DNA from: Tissierellales bacterium
Lineage (GTDB): Bacteria; Bacillota; Clostridia; Tissierellales; Dethiosulfatibacteraceae
Reading direction: 5' to 3'
DNA length: 40,128 nt
Assembly (NCBI GenBank): GCA_016938195.1
Contig: JAFGVC010000106.1
Span: forward strand, 1 to 40,128
Both the position numbers and the translations under genes were made by a program. Below, piece by piece: positions 22,688 through 30,858 of this stretch. Every line of letters starts with the position of its first letter. The first letter of the stretch is position 1. Below the pieces are notes generated by a model. It had not been told where the DNA came from and did not search any database. It worked only from the letters and a program-made list of their open reading frames with translations.

Positions 22688-22893
22688 TTGCTCAGAATAT
22701 TTTTTTTGATCCAGTTAAAATTCAAATATACATGCACAAAAACCATTGTCGTTAATATATAGCCAAACAAAGGATGTATATTTCGATAGATATTATAGGG
22801 AATGCTATCATGCAATAAAGCCGAGAGAATTAACGCCAAAAAAGATATCGCTAAGATTGAATTAACGGGTTTTAGGTACTTTTGTTTGTTCAT
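22684..22893 (-). CDS. Small membrane protein, DUF4405-like
   Basis: This 69-residue protein has two hydrophobic segments (about 10-27 and 38-58) and the pattern IHPLFGYILTTMVFVHVYLN followed by WIKKNI. The two histidines in membrane segments resemble the DUF4405/cytochrome b-like small proteins that may bind haem. The start at 22893 has GGAGG 8 nt upstream; a longer frame lacks a ribosome site. It precedes recX with a 4-nt overlap, a pairing that is probably incidental. Haem binding is inference. Confidence 0.75.
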   Translation of the reverse strand: MNKQKYLKPVNSILAISFLALILSALLHDSIPYNIYRNIHPLFGYILTTMVFVHVYLNFNWIKKNILSK

Positions 22894-22993
22894 ATCAAAC
22901 CTCCATTCATTGATATTTTTATTATACCACATCACACCCTTTTTCGATTTCAATAATTTAAAAAATCAATAATTGATAATATTTCTCAATCGT

Positions 22994-23022
22994 TTGAGTT
23001 TTAACTGAAAATATGTTATGAT
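22994..23022 (+). promoter_or_regulatory. Sigma-A promoter of ctc
   Basis: TTGAGT (22994-22999), exactly 17 bp, TATGAT (23017-23022), 36 bp before the ATG of the L25 gene. It differs from a sigma-B type promoter. Confidence 0.65.
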
Positions 23023-23058
23023 AGAATAAATATACACTGACATAGGGAGGAAAAGATT

Positions 23059-23673
23059 ATGAAATTAAGTTGTATTCCAAGAGATGTGACCGGCACCGGC
23101 GTCTCAAGAAGATTAAGAAATAGCGATTTTATCCCGGGTGTTATTTACGGGAAGGCAGTCAATCCTGAAAACATCTCTATTAACAGAAAAGACCTTGAAA
23201 GAGTCATTAAAAGCGATGGCGAAAACGCTCTTTTAGATTTGGAGATTAATGGGAAATCGTATTATACCATGATTAAAGATATTCAGCGTGACTATCTCAA
23301 GGATGCTATTCTGCATGTTGACTTTCAAAGAATCAGTAAAACACAGTTGGTACAAGTATCCGTACCTATTCATCTTTTGAACACAAATACCGTGCTTACA
23401 GAGGGTGCTTTAGTTCACCAAATTGACCAGTTGGATATCGAGTGTACACCTGATATGATTCCAAAAAGCTTTACATTGGATGTTGCCGGATTGAAAATCG
23501 GTCACGGTATCACCGTAGGCGAGCTGGAAGTAGATGAAAACATCAAGGTTCTCCAAGACAAAGATGACGTAATCGTTATTTTATCACCTTTTAGAGTTTC
23601 TGAGGAGCCTGAATCCGAAGATGAAGAAGAAATAAAAGAACCGCCTTTAGTAGGAGCTGAGGAAGAAGCTTAG
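23059..23673 (+). CDS. ctc: 50S ribosomal protein L25/general stress protein Ctc
   Basis: This 204-residue L25 protein of the long TL5/Ctc form binds 5S rRNA. The N-terminal L25 domain (about 1-90) has SRRLRNSDFIPGVIYGKAVN and ILHVDFQRI. The C-terminal TL5 beta domain follows. The acidic tail (ESEDEEEIKEPP) is common in Firmicutes. GGGAGG lies before the ATG. The D-2-hydroxyacid dehydrogenase gene starts 11 nt downstream with its own AGGAGG, so the two probably share a transcript. Confidence 0.95.
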   Translation: MKLSCIPRDVTGTGVSRRLRNSDFIPGVIYGKAVNPENISINRKDLERVIKSDGENALLDLEINGKSYYTMIKDIQRDYLKDAILHVDFQRISKTQLVQVSVPIHLLNTNTVLTEGALVHQIDQLDIECTPDMIPKSFTLDVAGLKIGHGITVGELEVDENIKVLQDKDDVIVILSPFRVSEEPESEDEEEIKEPPLVGAEEEA

Positions 23674-23683
23674 GAGGATAAAA

Positions 23684-24628
23684 ATGAAAATATTAGTATC
23701 CGCTTTTCCCTTTCATGATGAGGGATTATTGAAGCTAAAAGAGGATTTTCCTGAAGTTGATTTTGTTTTTACTAAAACCAAAGATGCATTGAACGAAGAA
23801 ATAAAAAATGCCGATTCGGCGATTGCGTTTAATTTGACTTATGAACAAATTGAAAGGGCCCAAAAGCTCAAATGGATTCAATCCTTATCCGCGGGTGTAG
23901 ACGCTTATCCTTTAAAACTTATTGAATCAAAGGGAATCATGCTCACTACCGGTCGTGGAATTCATAAAATTCACATGTCTGAATATGCTATCAGCATGAT
24001 GATTATGGCTGCCAGAAGGCTCGATCTAATGATTCTGAATCAAAACAAGAGGAGCTGGCATCGGGATATTGAACAAAAAGAAATATTTGGAAAAAAACTA
24101 GGCATCATAGGGCTTGGTTCAATCGGGCAAGAGGTCGCAAAAAGAGCTTCAATTTTAGGCATGGAGGTCTATGGTGTTAAAAATTCTGTTGAAGTCATCG
24201 AAGGTGTAACTCAAGTCTTCACAATGGAAGATATTGACTTTATCGCTAAAAATTGTGACTACATCATTAATCTTTTACCTCATACTGAAACAACAAACAA
24301 AATCATTGGCAAAAGCTTCTTTGATCAAATGAAAGCCTCTGCCGTGATGATTAATATGGGTAGGGGAGGAACTGTGAATGAACAAGAGCTTTTATCAGCT
24401 CTTCTAGAAAAGAAGTTTGCTCTCTACATATCTGATGTGTTCGAAAAAGAACCTCTGCCTGAAGAAAGTCCTCTATGGAAGCTTGAAAACATCATCATCA
24501 CGCCCCACATCTGCGGTCCCAATGAAAACTACATCGATAAGGCCTACGAAATCGCAAATAAAAATATACGACACTACATTCAAGGCGAGAAGCTTGAAAA
24601 TGTTTATTCGTTTATAAAGGGCTATTAA
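23684..24628 (+). CDS. D-2-hydroxyacid dehydrogenase (NAD-binding)
   Basis: This is a 314-residue member of the D-isomer-specific 2-hydroxyacid dehydrogenase family. The nucleotide-binding motif GIIGLGSIGQEVAKRA (about 140-155) follows a split catalytic domain. Catalytic positions seen are the Arg-containing INMGRGGTVNEQELL (about 224-238), the Glu region DVFEKEPLPEESPLW and the His in IITPHICGPNENY. Substrate cannot be assigned; hydroxypyruvate or glyoxylate-type activity is usual for this subgroup. It follows ctc closely and ends at a strong hairpin shared with the next gene. Confidence 0.92.
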   Translation: MKILVSAFPFHDEGLLKLKEDFPEVDFVFTKTKDALNEEIKNADSAIAFNLTYEQIERAQKLKWIQSLSAGVDAYPLKLIESKGIMLTTGRGIHKIHMSEYAISMMIMAARRLDLMILNQNKRSWHRDIEQKEIFGKKLGIIGLGSIGQEVAKRASILGMEVYGVKNSVEVIEGVTQVFTMEDIDFIAKNCDYIINLLPHTETTNKIIGKSFFDQMKASAVMINMGRGGTVNEQELLSALLEKKFALYISDVFEKEPLPEESPLWKLENIIITPHICGPNENYIDKAYEIANKNIRHYIQGEKLENVYSFIKGY

Positions 24629-24656
24629 AAAAAATGAAACCTGCTGATGCAGGTTT
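24629..24656. terminator. Bidirectional terminator
   Basis: AAACCTGC (24637-24644) and GCAGGTTT (24649-24656) form an 8-bp stem with TGAT loop. On the minus strand it is followed by ATTTTTTTT, on the plus strand by a weaker TATCCTTTT. It ends the dehydrogenase transcript and the convergent small gene. Confidence 0.85.
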
Positions 24657-24904
24657 TATCCTTTTAAGTATTCTAAAATTAATCCTATTTCTTCTTCGCT
24701 TAAATCCCTAAGTTCAACGTCAGAATAAGCTCCTAAATCATTGGAAAAGAATTCACACAAATCGTCTACAAGCATGTCATCGGTGTCTGCAAAGCAATCG
24801 ATCACCAAATCTTTAAATGTCTCAAAATCTACATCATTATGCTTGTCCAGAGATTTGATAAGTTTCTTCCAATCCTTGATATTAGATTCATAGATACTCT
24901 TCAA
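24656..24904 (-). CDS. Small acidic protein of unknown function
   Basis: This 82-residue, strongly acidic, predicted all-helical protein (FADTDDMLVDDLCEFF, DLSEEEIGLILEYLKG) has no recognised domain. The TTG at 24904 is chosen because GGGAG lies 8 nt upstream. A longer frame from a TTG at 24937 has no ribosome site and starts at the predicted transcription start of the promoter at 24942-24970. Monocistronic, ending at the shared terminator. Candidate roles such as an anti-factor or DNA mimic are speculative. Confidence 0.7.
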   Translation of the reverse strand: MKSIYESNIKDWKKLIKSLDKHNDVDFETFKDLVIDCFADTDDMLVDDLCEFFSNDLGAYSDVELRDLSEEEIGLILEYLKG

Positions 24905-24941
24905 GAATTTCACTCCCTCATCAAAAATATAATGCAAAATA

Positions 24942-24970
24942 ATTATAAATCCATTTTAAGAAAATATCCA
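24942..24970 (-). promoter_or_regulatory. Possible promoter of the small acidic gene
   Basis: Minus strand TGGATA (24970-24965), 17 bp, TATAAT (24947-24942). The predicted start falls at about 24935, supporting the shorter TTG start at 24904. Confidence 0.45.
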
Positions 24971-25055
24971 CTATTTTTTTTTAAATTTCAAAAAATATAT
25001 GTTTTAAAATCATAATGTGGTAAAATGAATTGATACATTGATATGGGCGGTTAAA

Positions 25056-25892
25056 ATGAAAGGCATTGAAACAATAATTCCTTCTTTTGAAGATTATATC
25101 AGCATGGTTTTTACAGATTTTGAATCAAATTTCAAAATCTGTAAAAACCATGCTGATGAAGATGCCGTACACGATGTTAGAGTTGCTTTAAGACGTCTCA
25201 TCTCACTTGCATCATTTCTAGATTCTATAAATGACTCCTCTACTTTGAAGTCTTTTCGCAAAAGGGCTAAAAAATATCAAAAGCTCTTCAGTCCGGTTCG
25301 AGATGTTCACGTAACACTAAAATTCCTTGAGACGTCAAAGCTTAAGCAGTTTGAGGTATCTGATTTTATAAGCTATCTCCAAGAAATAAGGTCGGCTGAA
25401 GAAAAAAACCTTCTGCAAGCCTTAATAGAAACCAAAGCTTCCATCCTTATAAATTATAAAGAGGCTCTTCTAAATTCCGCTACGTCAGTATCTAGCGATC
25501 TCCAAATCGAAAAAAGGTTGCTTGTAGTGATTGACGATGCTTATCTCAATCTAATAGATAAACTCTTGAAAATTAATCCCAATCAGTTTGAGACCTTGCA
25601 TGCCGTTAGAATCGCGCTAAAGGATTTTCGCTATAAAATGGATATTATATCTCTTTCTAATATAGAATATCAGGCCATTGTGAATCATACGAAAAAGCTT
25701 CAGGATAATTTAGGAGAAATCCAAGACTTACGAGTCCTTATCCACTATTTCACACAATTTGACATAAATTCTGCTCATACGTCTAAAATTGACCCATTTA
25801 TCACCTGCCTGGAGGAAAACATCTCAAGCCTATCGCATGCTTTTTATAATCAACGCTTTGAAATCCACCAGCTCTGGGAGGTTACCACATGA
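25056..25892 (+). CDS. CHAD domain-containing protein
   Basis: This 278-residue helical CHAD protein carries the hallmark HDVRVALRRL near residues 42-51, and a second HAVRIALKDFRYKMD (about 187-201) in the C-terminal half. CHAD domains bind inorganic polyphosphate through conserved His and basic residues. No CYTH triphosphatase domain is fused and no such gene is adjacent. The ATG at 25056 is preferred over the in-frame TTG at 25038, though its ribosome site is weak. Bases 25098-25157 form a perfect 27-bp inverted repeat inside the gene (see findings). It overlaps pcm by 4 nt (ATGA). Confidence 0.88.
   Translation: MKGIETIIPSFEDYISMVFTDFESNFKICKNHADEDAVHDVRVALRRLISLASFLDSINDSSTLKSFRKRAKKYQKLFSPVRDVHVTLKFLETSKLKQFEVSDFISYLQEIRSAEEKNLLQALIETKASILINYKEALLNSATSVSSDLQIEKRLLVVIDDAYLNLIDKLLKINPNQFETLHAVRIALKDFRYKMDIISLSNIEYQAIVNHTKKLQDNLGEIQDLRVLIHYFTQFDINSAHTSKIDPFITCLEENISSLSHAFYNQRFEIHQLWEVTT
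25098..25157. repeat. Perfect 27-bp inverted repeat inside the CHAD gene
   Basis: Arms 25098-25124 and 25131-25157 are exact reverse complements over 27 bp with a 6-nt loop TCAAAT. The left arm begins ATCAGCATGGTTTTTACAGA. The arms encode residues about 15-34, just before the first CHAD motif. Such a match is far beyond chance. Confidence 0.95.
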
Positions 25893-26473
25893 ACACCAAC
25901 GACAAGATAAAAAAATATTTTTATAAATTGGATCGTCGTCTATTCTTAGATGCCTATAAAGAATCCTCAGAAATCGATTTGCCTTTACCAATCGGCTATG
26001 GACAAACCATTTCACAACCCTCGCTTGTTCTTGACATGACACTTATGCTCATGCCGGAGCCTCATCTAAGAACACTTGAGATTGGAACCGGTAGCGGCTA
26101 TCAAACCGCAATTCTATCAGAATTTTCTAAAGAAGTCTTTACAATAGAACGTATTTCTCAGCTTTATGAAAAGGCAAAAATCAGATTGGATGGATTGGGC
26201 TACCAAAATATTTATTATAAACTAGATGACGGCACGATGGGATGGAAAAGCTTTGCGCCTTTTGATCGCATCATGGTAACTGCCGCCGCTCGATTTATTC
26301 CTCCTGCCTTGACTGATCAGTTGGCTGTCAATGGACGAATGGTCATCCCTGTTGGGGGATCTTCCGGTCAAGAATTGCTACTGGTAACGAAAGCTGCCGA
26401 TGGTGTTATCAATACTGAAATAAAAGGATATGTTCAGTTTGTACCACTTATTGGAAAATATGAAACGCCTTAA
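25889..26473 (+). CDS. pcm: Protein-L-isoaspartate O-methyltransferase
   Basis: This 194-residue SAM-dependent methyltransferase repairs isoaspartyl residues in aged proteins. The N-terminal substrate region GYGQTISQPSLVLDMTLML (about 36-54) and SAM motif I LRTLEIGTGSGYQTAILSEF (about 60-79) are conserved. Further pieces are DDGTMGW, FDRIMVTAAARFIPPALTDQL and GRMVIPVGG. Length is slightly short for the family (about 205-220). Its ATG overlaps the CHAD stop as ATGA, so translation is coupled. It converges on the C-S lyase gene across a 4-nt gap. Confidence 0.95.
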   Translation: MNTNDKIKKYFYKLDRRLFLDAYKESSEIDLPLPIGYGQTISQPSLVLDMTLMLMPEPHLRTLEIGTGSGYQTAILSEFSKEVFTIERISQLYEKAKIRLDGLGYQNIYYKLDDGTMGWKSFAPFDRIMVTAAARFIPPALTDQLAVNGRMVIPVGGSSGQELLLVTKAADGVINTEIKGYVQFVPLIGKYETP

Positions 26474-26492
26474 AAAATCATTGATTTAAGGC
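26467..26492. terminator. Shared hairpin spanning pcm and patB 3' ends
   Basis: GCCTTAAA (26467-26474) pairs with TTTAAGGC (26485-26492) across a 10-nt loop. It covers the pcm stop and the last codons of the convergent lyase gene, so one element probably ends both transcripts. Confidence 0.45.
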
Positions 26493-27656
26493 CTGACACA
26501 ATCCTTCCAGCCCTTTCATAAGCAACTGCCTTGGACAAGCAAAATTGATTCTTATAAAACCATTTCCGTTTTCTCCAAACCATGTTCCCCCGTCAAAGGC
26601 TACCTTTCCTTTTTTTGCAATGCGTTCCTCGAGTATTTTTCCGTTTTTTTCATAGGCTCTCAAGTCGACCCATGCCAAATACGTGGCCTGCGTTTCAATT
26701 ATTTTGGCATCAGGCAAATGTTGAGATAGATAAGTGCTCATAAATTGCTTGTTGATTGTTAAGTAATCCAATAGCTGATCGAGCCAATCTCTACCGTGCC
26801 TATAAGCTGCTTCAACAGCAGAAATACTAAGCGGATTTTGCATATTGATGTTGTTTTGTGTCAATATTTTAGCATATCTTTCGCGAATGCTTTCGTTTGG
26901 AATAATAATGTTGGAAGATTGCAGGCCAGCGAGATTAAATGTTTTGCTAGGCGCTGTACAGGTAATTGAGTGTTGCGCAAATTCTTCACTAATAGAAGCA
27001 AACATCGTATGCTTATATCCCTTAAACACGAGATCATTGTGAATCTCATCCGACACAATCAATACTTCGTTGTCAATGCATAGCCTGCCGATTTTAATGA
27101 GCTCTTCCTTTGTCCACACTCTAGATATAGGATTATGGGGGCTAGACATGATAAAAATTTTGATCCTCGGGTCTCTTGCTTTTTCTTCAAAATCAGCAAA
27201 ATCTATTTCATAATGCTCCCCATTATAATAAAGGTCATTACTGACAACAACACGTTCATTATTTAAAATAGACTTTGCAAACGGATAATAGACCGGTTCT
27301 TGGATTAGCACCTTGTCTCCCTCTTCACAAAAGGCCTGAATGGCATAATTGATTGCCGGCACAACACCGGGAACATAGGCTATCCATTCCTTTTTAATTT
27401 CCCACCCAAAATATTGCTTCGTCCAGTCTATGATAGCTTCATAATAGGAGTTCGGTCTTATACTATAGCCATAAATGCCATGAAGAGCCTTTTTAACAAC
27501 CGCATCAATTATAGGTTGTGCGGTCTTAAAATCCATATCCGCAACCCAAAATGGAAGCATTTGCGGTTCACCAAACATTTCTTCTAAAATTTCAGGCTCC
27601 CACTTCAATGAATTAGTATTGTGGCGATTAACTATGTCTTCAAAATTATATTTCAT
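26478..27656 (-). CDS. patB: MalY/PatB family cystathionine beta-lyase (C-S lyase)
   Basis: This 392-residue fold-type I aminotransferase-like PLP enzyme is of the MalY/PatB group. The opening NRHNTNSLKWEPEILEEMFG and LPFWVADMDFKTAQPI are typical. PLP contacts include FIMSSPHNPISRVW (about 168-181) and VSDEIHNDLVF, and the Schiff-base lysine lies in CTAPSKTFNLAGLQSS. It cleaves cystathionine or related sulfur amino acids to pyruvate, ammonia and a thiol. The ATG has a modest ribosome site. It is monocistronic, divergent from the cobalamin riboswitch region. Confidence 0.92.
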   Translation of the reverse strand: MKYNFEDIVNRHNTNSLKWEPEILEEMFGEPQMLPFWVADMDFKTAQPIIDAVVKKALHGIYGYSIRPNSYYEAIIDWTKQYFGWEIKKEWIAYVPGVVPAINYAIQAFCEEGDKVLIQEPVYYPFAKSILNNERVVVSNDLYYNGEHYEIDFADFEEKARDPRIKIFIMSSPHNPISRVWTKEELIKIGRLCIDNEVLIVSDEIHNDLVFKGYKHTMFASISEEFAQHSITCTAPSKTFNLAGLQSSNIIIPNESIRERYAKILTQNNINMQNPLSISAVEAAYRHGRDWLDQLLDYLTINKQFMSTYLSQHLPDAKIIETQATYLAWVDLRAYEKNGKILEERIAKKGKVAFDGGTWFGENGNGFIRINFACPRQLLMKGLEGLCQALNQ

Positions 27657-27771
27657 CCTGACCTTGCATACTTAATGATTTTTTCAGCATGCTCTCCTTC
27701 ATTTTTATTGTAAAATCCGTTGCAAAGTGATTTACGATAAATATTTTATCACATAACAATAAAAAACACCA

Positions 27772-27800
27772 TTGACAGATTGCACTCTATTATCTATAAT
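27772..27800 (+). promoter_or_regulatory. Consensus sigma-A promoter upstream of the cobalamin riboswitch
   Basis: TTGACA (27772-27777), exactly 17 bp, TATAAT (27795-27800). Both hexamers match consensus perfectly, the strongest promoter in the window. Its start falls at about 27807, just before the riboswitch. Confidence 0.9.
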
Positions 27801-27819
27801 GGCTTTAATTGAATTAAAG

Positions 27820-27970
27820 ATTTCAGGTGCCTTTTATAGGAGAATAGGGAATCGGGTTTAAATCCCGAACGGGCCCGCCACTGTAAGGAATAGTGCTTTT
27901 TATACGCCACTCCGGTTTAGGGGGAAGGCAAAAAGCATGTTAAGTCCGAGTCAGGAGACCTGCCTGAAAT
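27820..27970 (+). ncRNA. Cobalamin (adenosylcobalamin) riboswitch
   Basis: The terminal helix pairs TTTCAGG (27821-27827) with CCTGAAA (27963-27969). The conserved core includes GGGAATCGGGTTTAAATCCC, followed by the B12 box GCCACTGT. The 3' part has AAGTCCGAGTCAGGAGACC before the closing strand. It precedes cobT and is followed by a terminator hairpin, so binding of cobalamin should shut off cobT transcription. Confidence 0.95.
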
Positions 27971-28017
27971 GCATAATCTTTTTCTAAGCAAAAAAGAAAT
28001 ATGGTATGGACAATGGA

Positions 28018-28050
28018 AAGTTCACACTTCTAAAAGTGTGAGCTTTTTTA
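28018..28050 (+). terminator. Riboswitch expression-platform terminator
   Basis: TTCACACTT (28021-28029) pairs with AAGTGTGAG (28034-28042), one G-U pair included, then TTTTTT. It lies between the cobalamin aptamer and the cobT ribosome site. Confidence 0.85.
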
Positions 28051-28067
28051 AATTTAAGGAGGAAGCT

Positions 28068-29117
28068 ATGAATTTACTTACAAACACATTGAATCAGATT
28101 GAGGATCTCGACGAAAAAACGATGTCTCTCACAAAAGAAAGAATTGACAATCTTGTCAAGCCTGTTGGTAGTCTAGGAAAATTAGAGGAGATCGCCATAC
28201 AAATATCAGGAATTACCAAAGAGCTGTACCCTGTTCTAAAGGACAAGAAGATTATTGTTATGTCGGCAGACAATGGCGTTTGTATTGAAGGTATTGCCGC
28301 CGCACCTCAGGTCGTTACGGAAATCCAAACTTACAACATCGCCAAGGGCGTCAGTGGCGTCGGCCCTTTATCTGCACTTTCCGGCGCGGAAATTATTGTC
28401 GTTGACATTGGAATCAATGCTGAAATGAATTATGAAAAAATTATTAATCGAAAAATCAGATACGGAACAGGCAATATAGCCCATGAAGCCGCAATGACAC
28501 GAGAAGAAGCTATTCGAGGCATAGAAGTAGGCATTGAGATTACGAATGAAGTCATCAAAAATGGTGCCCGCTTGATTGGTACCGGCGAAATGGGAATAGG
28601 CAATACAACCCCAAGCACCGCTATGCTATCCGTGCTTGGCAATTATCATCCTGAAGAAATCACAGGCGTAGGCGCAAACTTGCCTTTAGACCGACTTTCT
28701 CACAAAACCGCTGTCATTGAAAAAGCAATCTCATATAATCAACCAGACAAGAATGACGTTTTAGATGTATTGTCGAAGGTGGGAAGTCTTGATATTGCCG
28801 GTATGACAGGAATTATTCTATCTTGTGCAGCAAACAGAGTCCCCTGTGTGATTGATGGGTATATTTCTACTATTGCAGCTATTATAGCTTGTAAATTGAA
28901 TCCTAAAACAAAAAAATATATGATTGCTTCTCATGCTTCCATGGAAAAGGGAGCCAAGGCCGCTTCTGATTATCTCGGACTTCAACCCATGCTAGACATG
29001 AACATGCGATTAGGAGAAGGAAGCGGCGCTGCTTTAGCTTTCAATATCATCGAAGCAGCCCTGCTGATGAATAAAAACATGATTACCTTTGAAGAAGCCG
29101 GCATCGGAGTGGTATAA
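28068..29117 (+). CDS. cobT: Nicotinate-nucleotide--dimethylbenzimidazole phosphoribosyltransferase
   Basis: This 349-residue CobT enzyme transfers phosphoribose from nicotinate mononucleotide to the lower-ligand base, making alpha-ribazole phosphate for cobalamin. Motifs are KPVGSLGKLEEIAIQI at the N-terminus, MSADNGVCIEG, GEMGIGNTTPSTAML in the centre and LGEGSGAALAF near the end. The start at 28068 has AAGGAGG 6 nt upstream; the longer frame from 27969 runs through the terminator of the riboswitch and is rejected. No other cobalamin gene is adjacent, so the rest of the pathway must be elsewhere. Confidence 0.96.
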   Translation: MNLLTNTLNQIEDLDEKTMSLTKERIDNLVKPVGSLGKLEEIAIQISGITKELYPVLKDKKIIVMSADNGVCIEGIAAAPQVVTEIQTYNIAKGVSGVGPLSALSGAEIIVVDIGINAEMNYEKIINRKIRYGTGNIAHEAAMTREEAIRGIEVGIEITNEVIKNGARLIGTGEMGIGNTTPSTAMLSVLGNYHPEEITGVGANLPLDRLSHKTAVIEKAISYNQPDKNDVLDVLSKVGSLDIAGMTGIILSCAANRVPCVIDGYISTIAAIIACKLNPKTKKYMIASHASMEKGAKAASDYLGLQPMLDMNMRLGEGSGAALAFNIIEAALLMNKNMITFEEAGIGVV

Positions 29118-29136
29118 ATCCCTAACTAAGCTGATA

Positions 29137-30027
29137 TCAAGTTTTTTGCCGATTAAACAAAATGACCGATCCGATAATAAGACCTCCGCTTACCAAATTA
29201 AGCTTATAGAGCGTCTCTCCAAGAAATGCTACTGCAAATAAGGTGGAAAATACCGGCACCAAATTTATAAATAACGCCGCTTTACCTGCACCTAATTCTT
29301 TAATCGCTGTCTGTTGAATCGTATAGCCTATGACTGAGGGGAAAATCGCCATATATAATACGGCCAAAAAGGGCATCCATCCAATTGCAACAAAATCTAA
29401 TTTAGATATTTCAAGGATTGCAAAGGGTAGAGTGATAACAGAAGCAAACAAAAAGGTATAGGATGTAAGCTTAAGGGGTGTAAAGTAGGGCATCACTTTT
29501 CTAACTATCACTGAATAAGATGCCCACAAAAACGCCCCTACCAGCATAAGCAAATCACCTTTATTTAGATTGAAATGAATAATATCTTGAATATTCCAAT
29601 TGGTTAAAGTCAATATGACGCCTAGTAATGCAGTCAAAATAAAAAAAATCTTTCTGGGCGACAACTTTTCTCCCACAAACCAAGTTGCCAAAACAGCCGT
29701 CATGAGTGGATTTACTGCATTAATCATGGCCGCTTTTGAAGCATCCGTATATTTCAAGGCGTAAAAGAAAAATAAATGATAACCTGTCATCCCTACCAAT
29801 GCAGTCGCCAGCGCATATTTTACGCTGGTTCTTTCAATTTTCCAGTTTTTTTTCTCTTTCAGGACCATGAAGGGGAAAATAATGAGTGTCGCGATTGCCA
29901 TTCTAAGGAATGTCAATACAATTGGGCTCAATAAATAAACTCCCATTTTGCCTGTTATGAAAGCTCCTGCCCAAAAAACAGTTCCCATGAGCATTAATAA
30001 TGTCATCTTTCTTTCAATAGGTGTCAT
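29137..30027 (-). CDS. EamA/DMT family transporter
   Basis: This 296-residue membrane protein has ten hydrophobic segments arranged as two EamA repeats. The first begins LLMLMGTVFWAGAFITGK and the second LLMLVGAFLWASYSVIVRKV. Typical pieces include ALVGMTGYHLFFFYALKYTDA and ATWFVGEKLSPRKI. These carriers export amino acids or metabolites; the substrate is unknown. The ATG at 30027 is used because GGGAGG is upstream and the longer TTG frame includes that site. It converges with cobT across 19 nt. Confidence 0.9.
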   Translation of the reverse strand: MTPIERKMTLLMLMGTVFWAGAFITGKMGVYLLSPIVLTFLRMAIATLIIFPFMVLKEKKNWKIERTSVKYALATALVGMTGYHLFFFYALKYTDASKAAMINAVNPLMTAVLATWFVGEKLSPRKIFFILTALLGVILTLTNWNIQDIIHFNLNKGDLLMLVGAFLWASYSVIVRKVMPYFTPLKLTSYTFLFASVITLPFAILEISKLDFVAIGWMPFLAVLYMAIFPSVIGYTIQQTAIKELGAGKAALFINLVPVFSTLFAVAFLGETLYKLNLVSGGLIIGSVILFNRQKT

Positions 30028-30070
30028 TTGGCAACCTCCCAAACCATTTATCTGTTATATTTCATATGAA

Positions 30071-30094
30071 AAAGCCAGAGATATCTCTGGCTTT
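30071..30094 (-). terminator. Terminator of the rpsF-ssb-rpsR operon
   Basis: A perfect 24-bp palindrome with arms AAAGCCAGAGAT and ATCTCTGGCTTT lies just after rpsR; on the minus strand it runs on into TTTTT-like sequence (CTTTTTCAT). Confidence 0.8.
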
Positions 30095-30102
30095 CAACGC
30101 TC

Positions 30103-30369
30103 TTATTCTACCGAATAAGGTAATAAAGCAATACTCCTAGCTCTTTTGATTGCCTCTGTTACCATTCTTTGATGCTTTGCACAAGTACCTGTAATTCTCT
30201 TAGGTAAAATCTTGCCTCTTTCTGTCGTATATTTTCTTAATTTTCCGACATCCTTGTAGTCAATTTGGGTTACTTTATCTCGACAAAAGTTACAAACCTT
30301 TTTACGCGGTCTTCTTCTTTTGTTGTCTCTACTGTTTGCACTACTACTGCTGTTTGAATATCCAGCCAT
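30103..30369 (-). CDS. rpsR: 30S ribosomal protein S18
   Basis: This 88-residue S18 has a Ser/Asn-rich N-terminus, then [20 protein letters not shown] and the core [22 protein letters not shown], followed by [20 protein letters not shown]. The CxxC plus C-x2-H pattern is the zinc-ribbon (C+) form. Last gene of the operon, directly after ssb with AGGAGG upstream; rplI, often nearby, is not present. S18 binds S6 in the small subunit platform. Confidence 0.97.
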   Translation of the reverse strand: MAGYSNSSSSANSRDNKRRRPRKKVCNFCRDKVTQIDYKDVGKLRKYTTERGKILPKRITGTCAKHQRMVTEAIKRARSIALLPYSVE

Positions 30370-30383
30370 TCTTTAAACCTCCT

Positions 30384-30845
30384 TTAAAATGGAATATCGT
30401 CATCATCTGTAGGCTGAAAAATATCATCCGCTGTGAAATCCGGGAAGCTATCATGGTCATTGTTGAATGACTTTGATGGTGCTTTCGGAGAAGAAGCATT
30501 TTTTTCTGCCCATTCGATAAATTCTACTTTATTTGCTAAAACTTCAGTCACGTATCTCTTTTCGCCATTACCGGCAGTATAAGACCTTGTTTGAATTCTT
30601 CCGCTTACAGCGGTCATTTTGCCCTTCGCCAGATAATTAGCGCAATTCTCTGCTATTTTCCCATATACAACGACCGGAATAAAATCTGCGGTCTGTTTCC
30701 CCTGCGAAGCAAATTCAGCCTTTTTGTCTTTAGATAAATCTTTGTCCACGGCCAAAGTAAAATTTGTAACCGCCATACCATTTGAAGGTATGAATCTTAA
30801 TTCGGGATCTTTTACTAGTCTTCCTATCATTATGACGCTATTCAT
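30384..30845 (-). CDS. ssb: Single-stranded DNA-binding protein
   Basis: This 153-residue SSB starts MNSVIMIGRLVKDPELRF and has the OB-fold through VTEVLANKVEFIEW (about residue 108). The acidic tail DDIFQPTDDDDIPF carries the partner-binding DDDIPF end. The ATG at 30845 has AAGGGGGG upstream; a longer frame from 30935 overlaps the rpsF end in another frame and is rejected. It sits between rpsF and rpsR, the classic Firmicute order, coupling replication and ribosome genes. Confidence 0.97.
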   Translation of the reverse strand: MNSVIMIGRLVKDPELRFIPSNGMAVTNFTLAVDKDLSKDKKAEFASQGKQTADFIPVVVYGKIAENCANYLAKGKMTAVSGRIQTRSYTAGNGEKRYVTEVLANKVEFIEWAEKNASSPKAPSKSFNNDHDSFPDFTADDIFQPTDDDDIPF

Positions 30846-30858
30846 GAAAATACCCCCC

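Noticed and set aside
27969-28067. N-terminal 33-codon extension of cobT
   Set aside because: It covers the riboswitch terminator and lacks a ribosome site; the ATG at 28068 has AAGGAGG.
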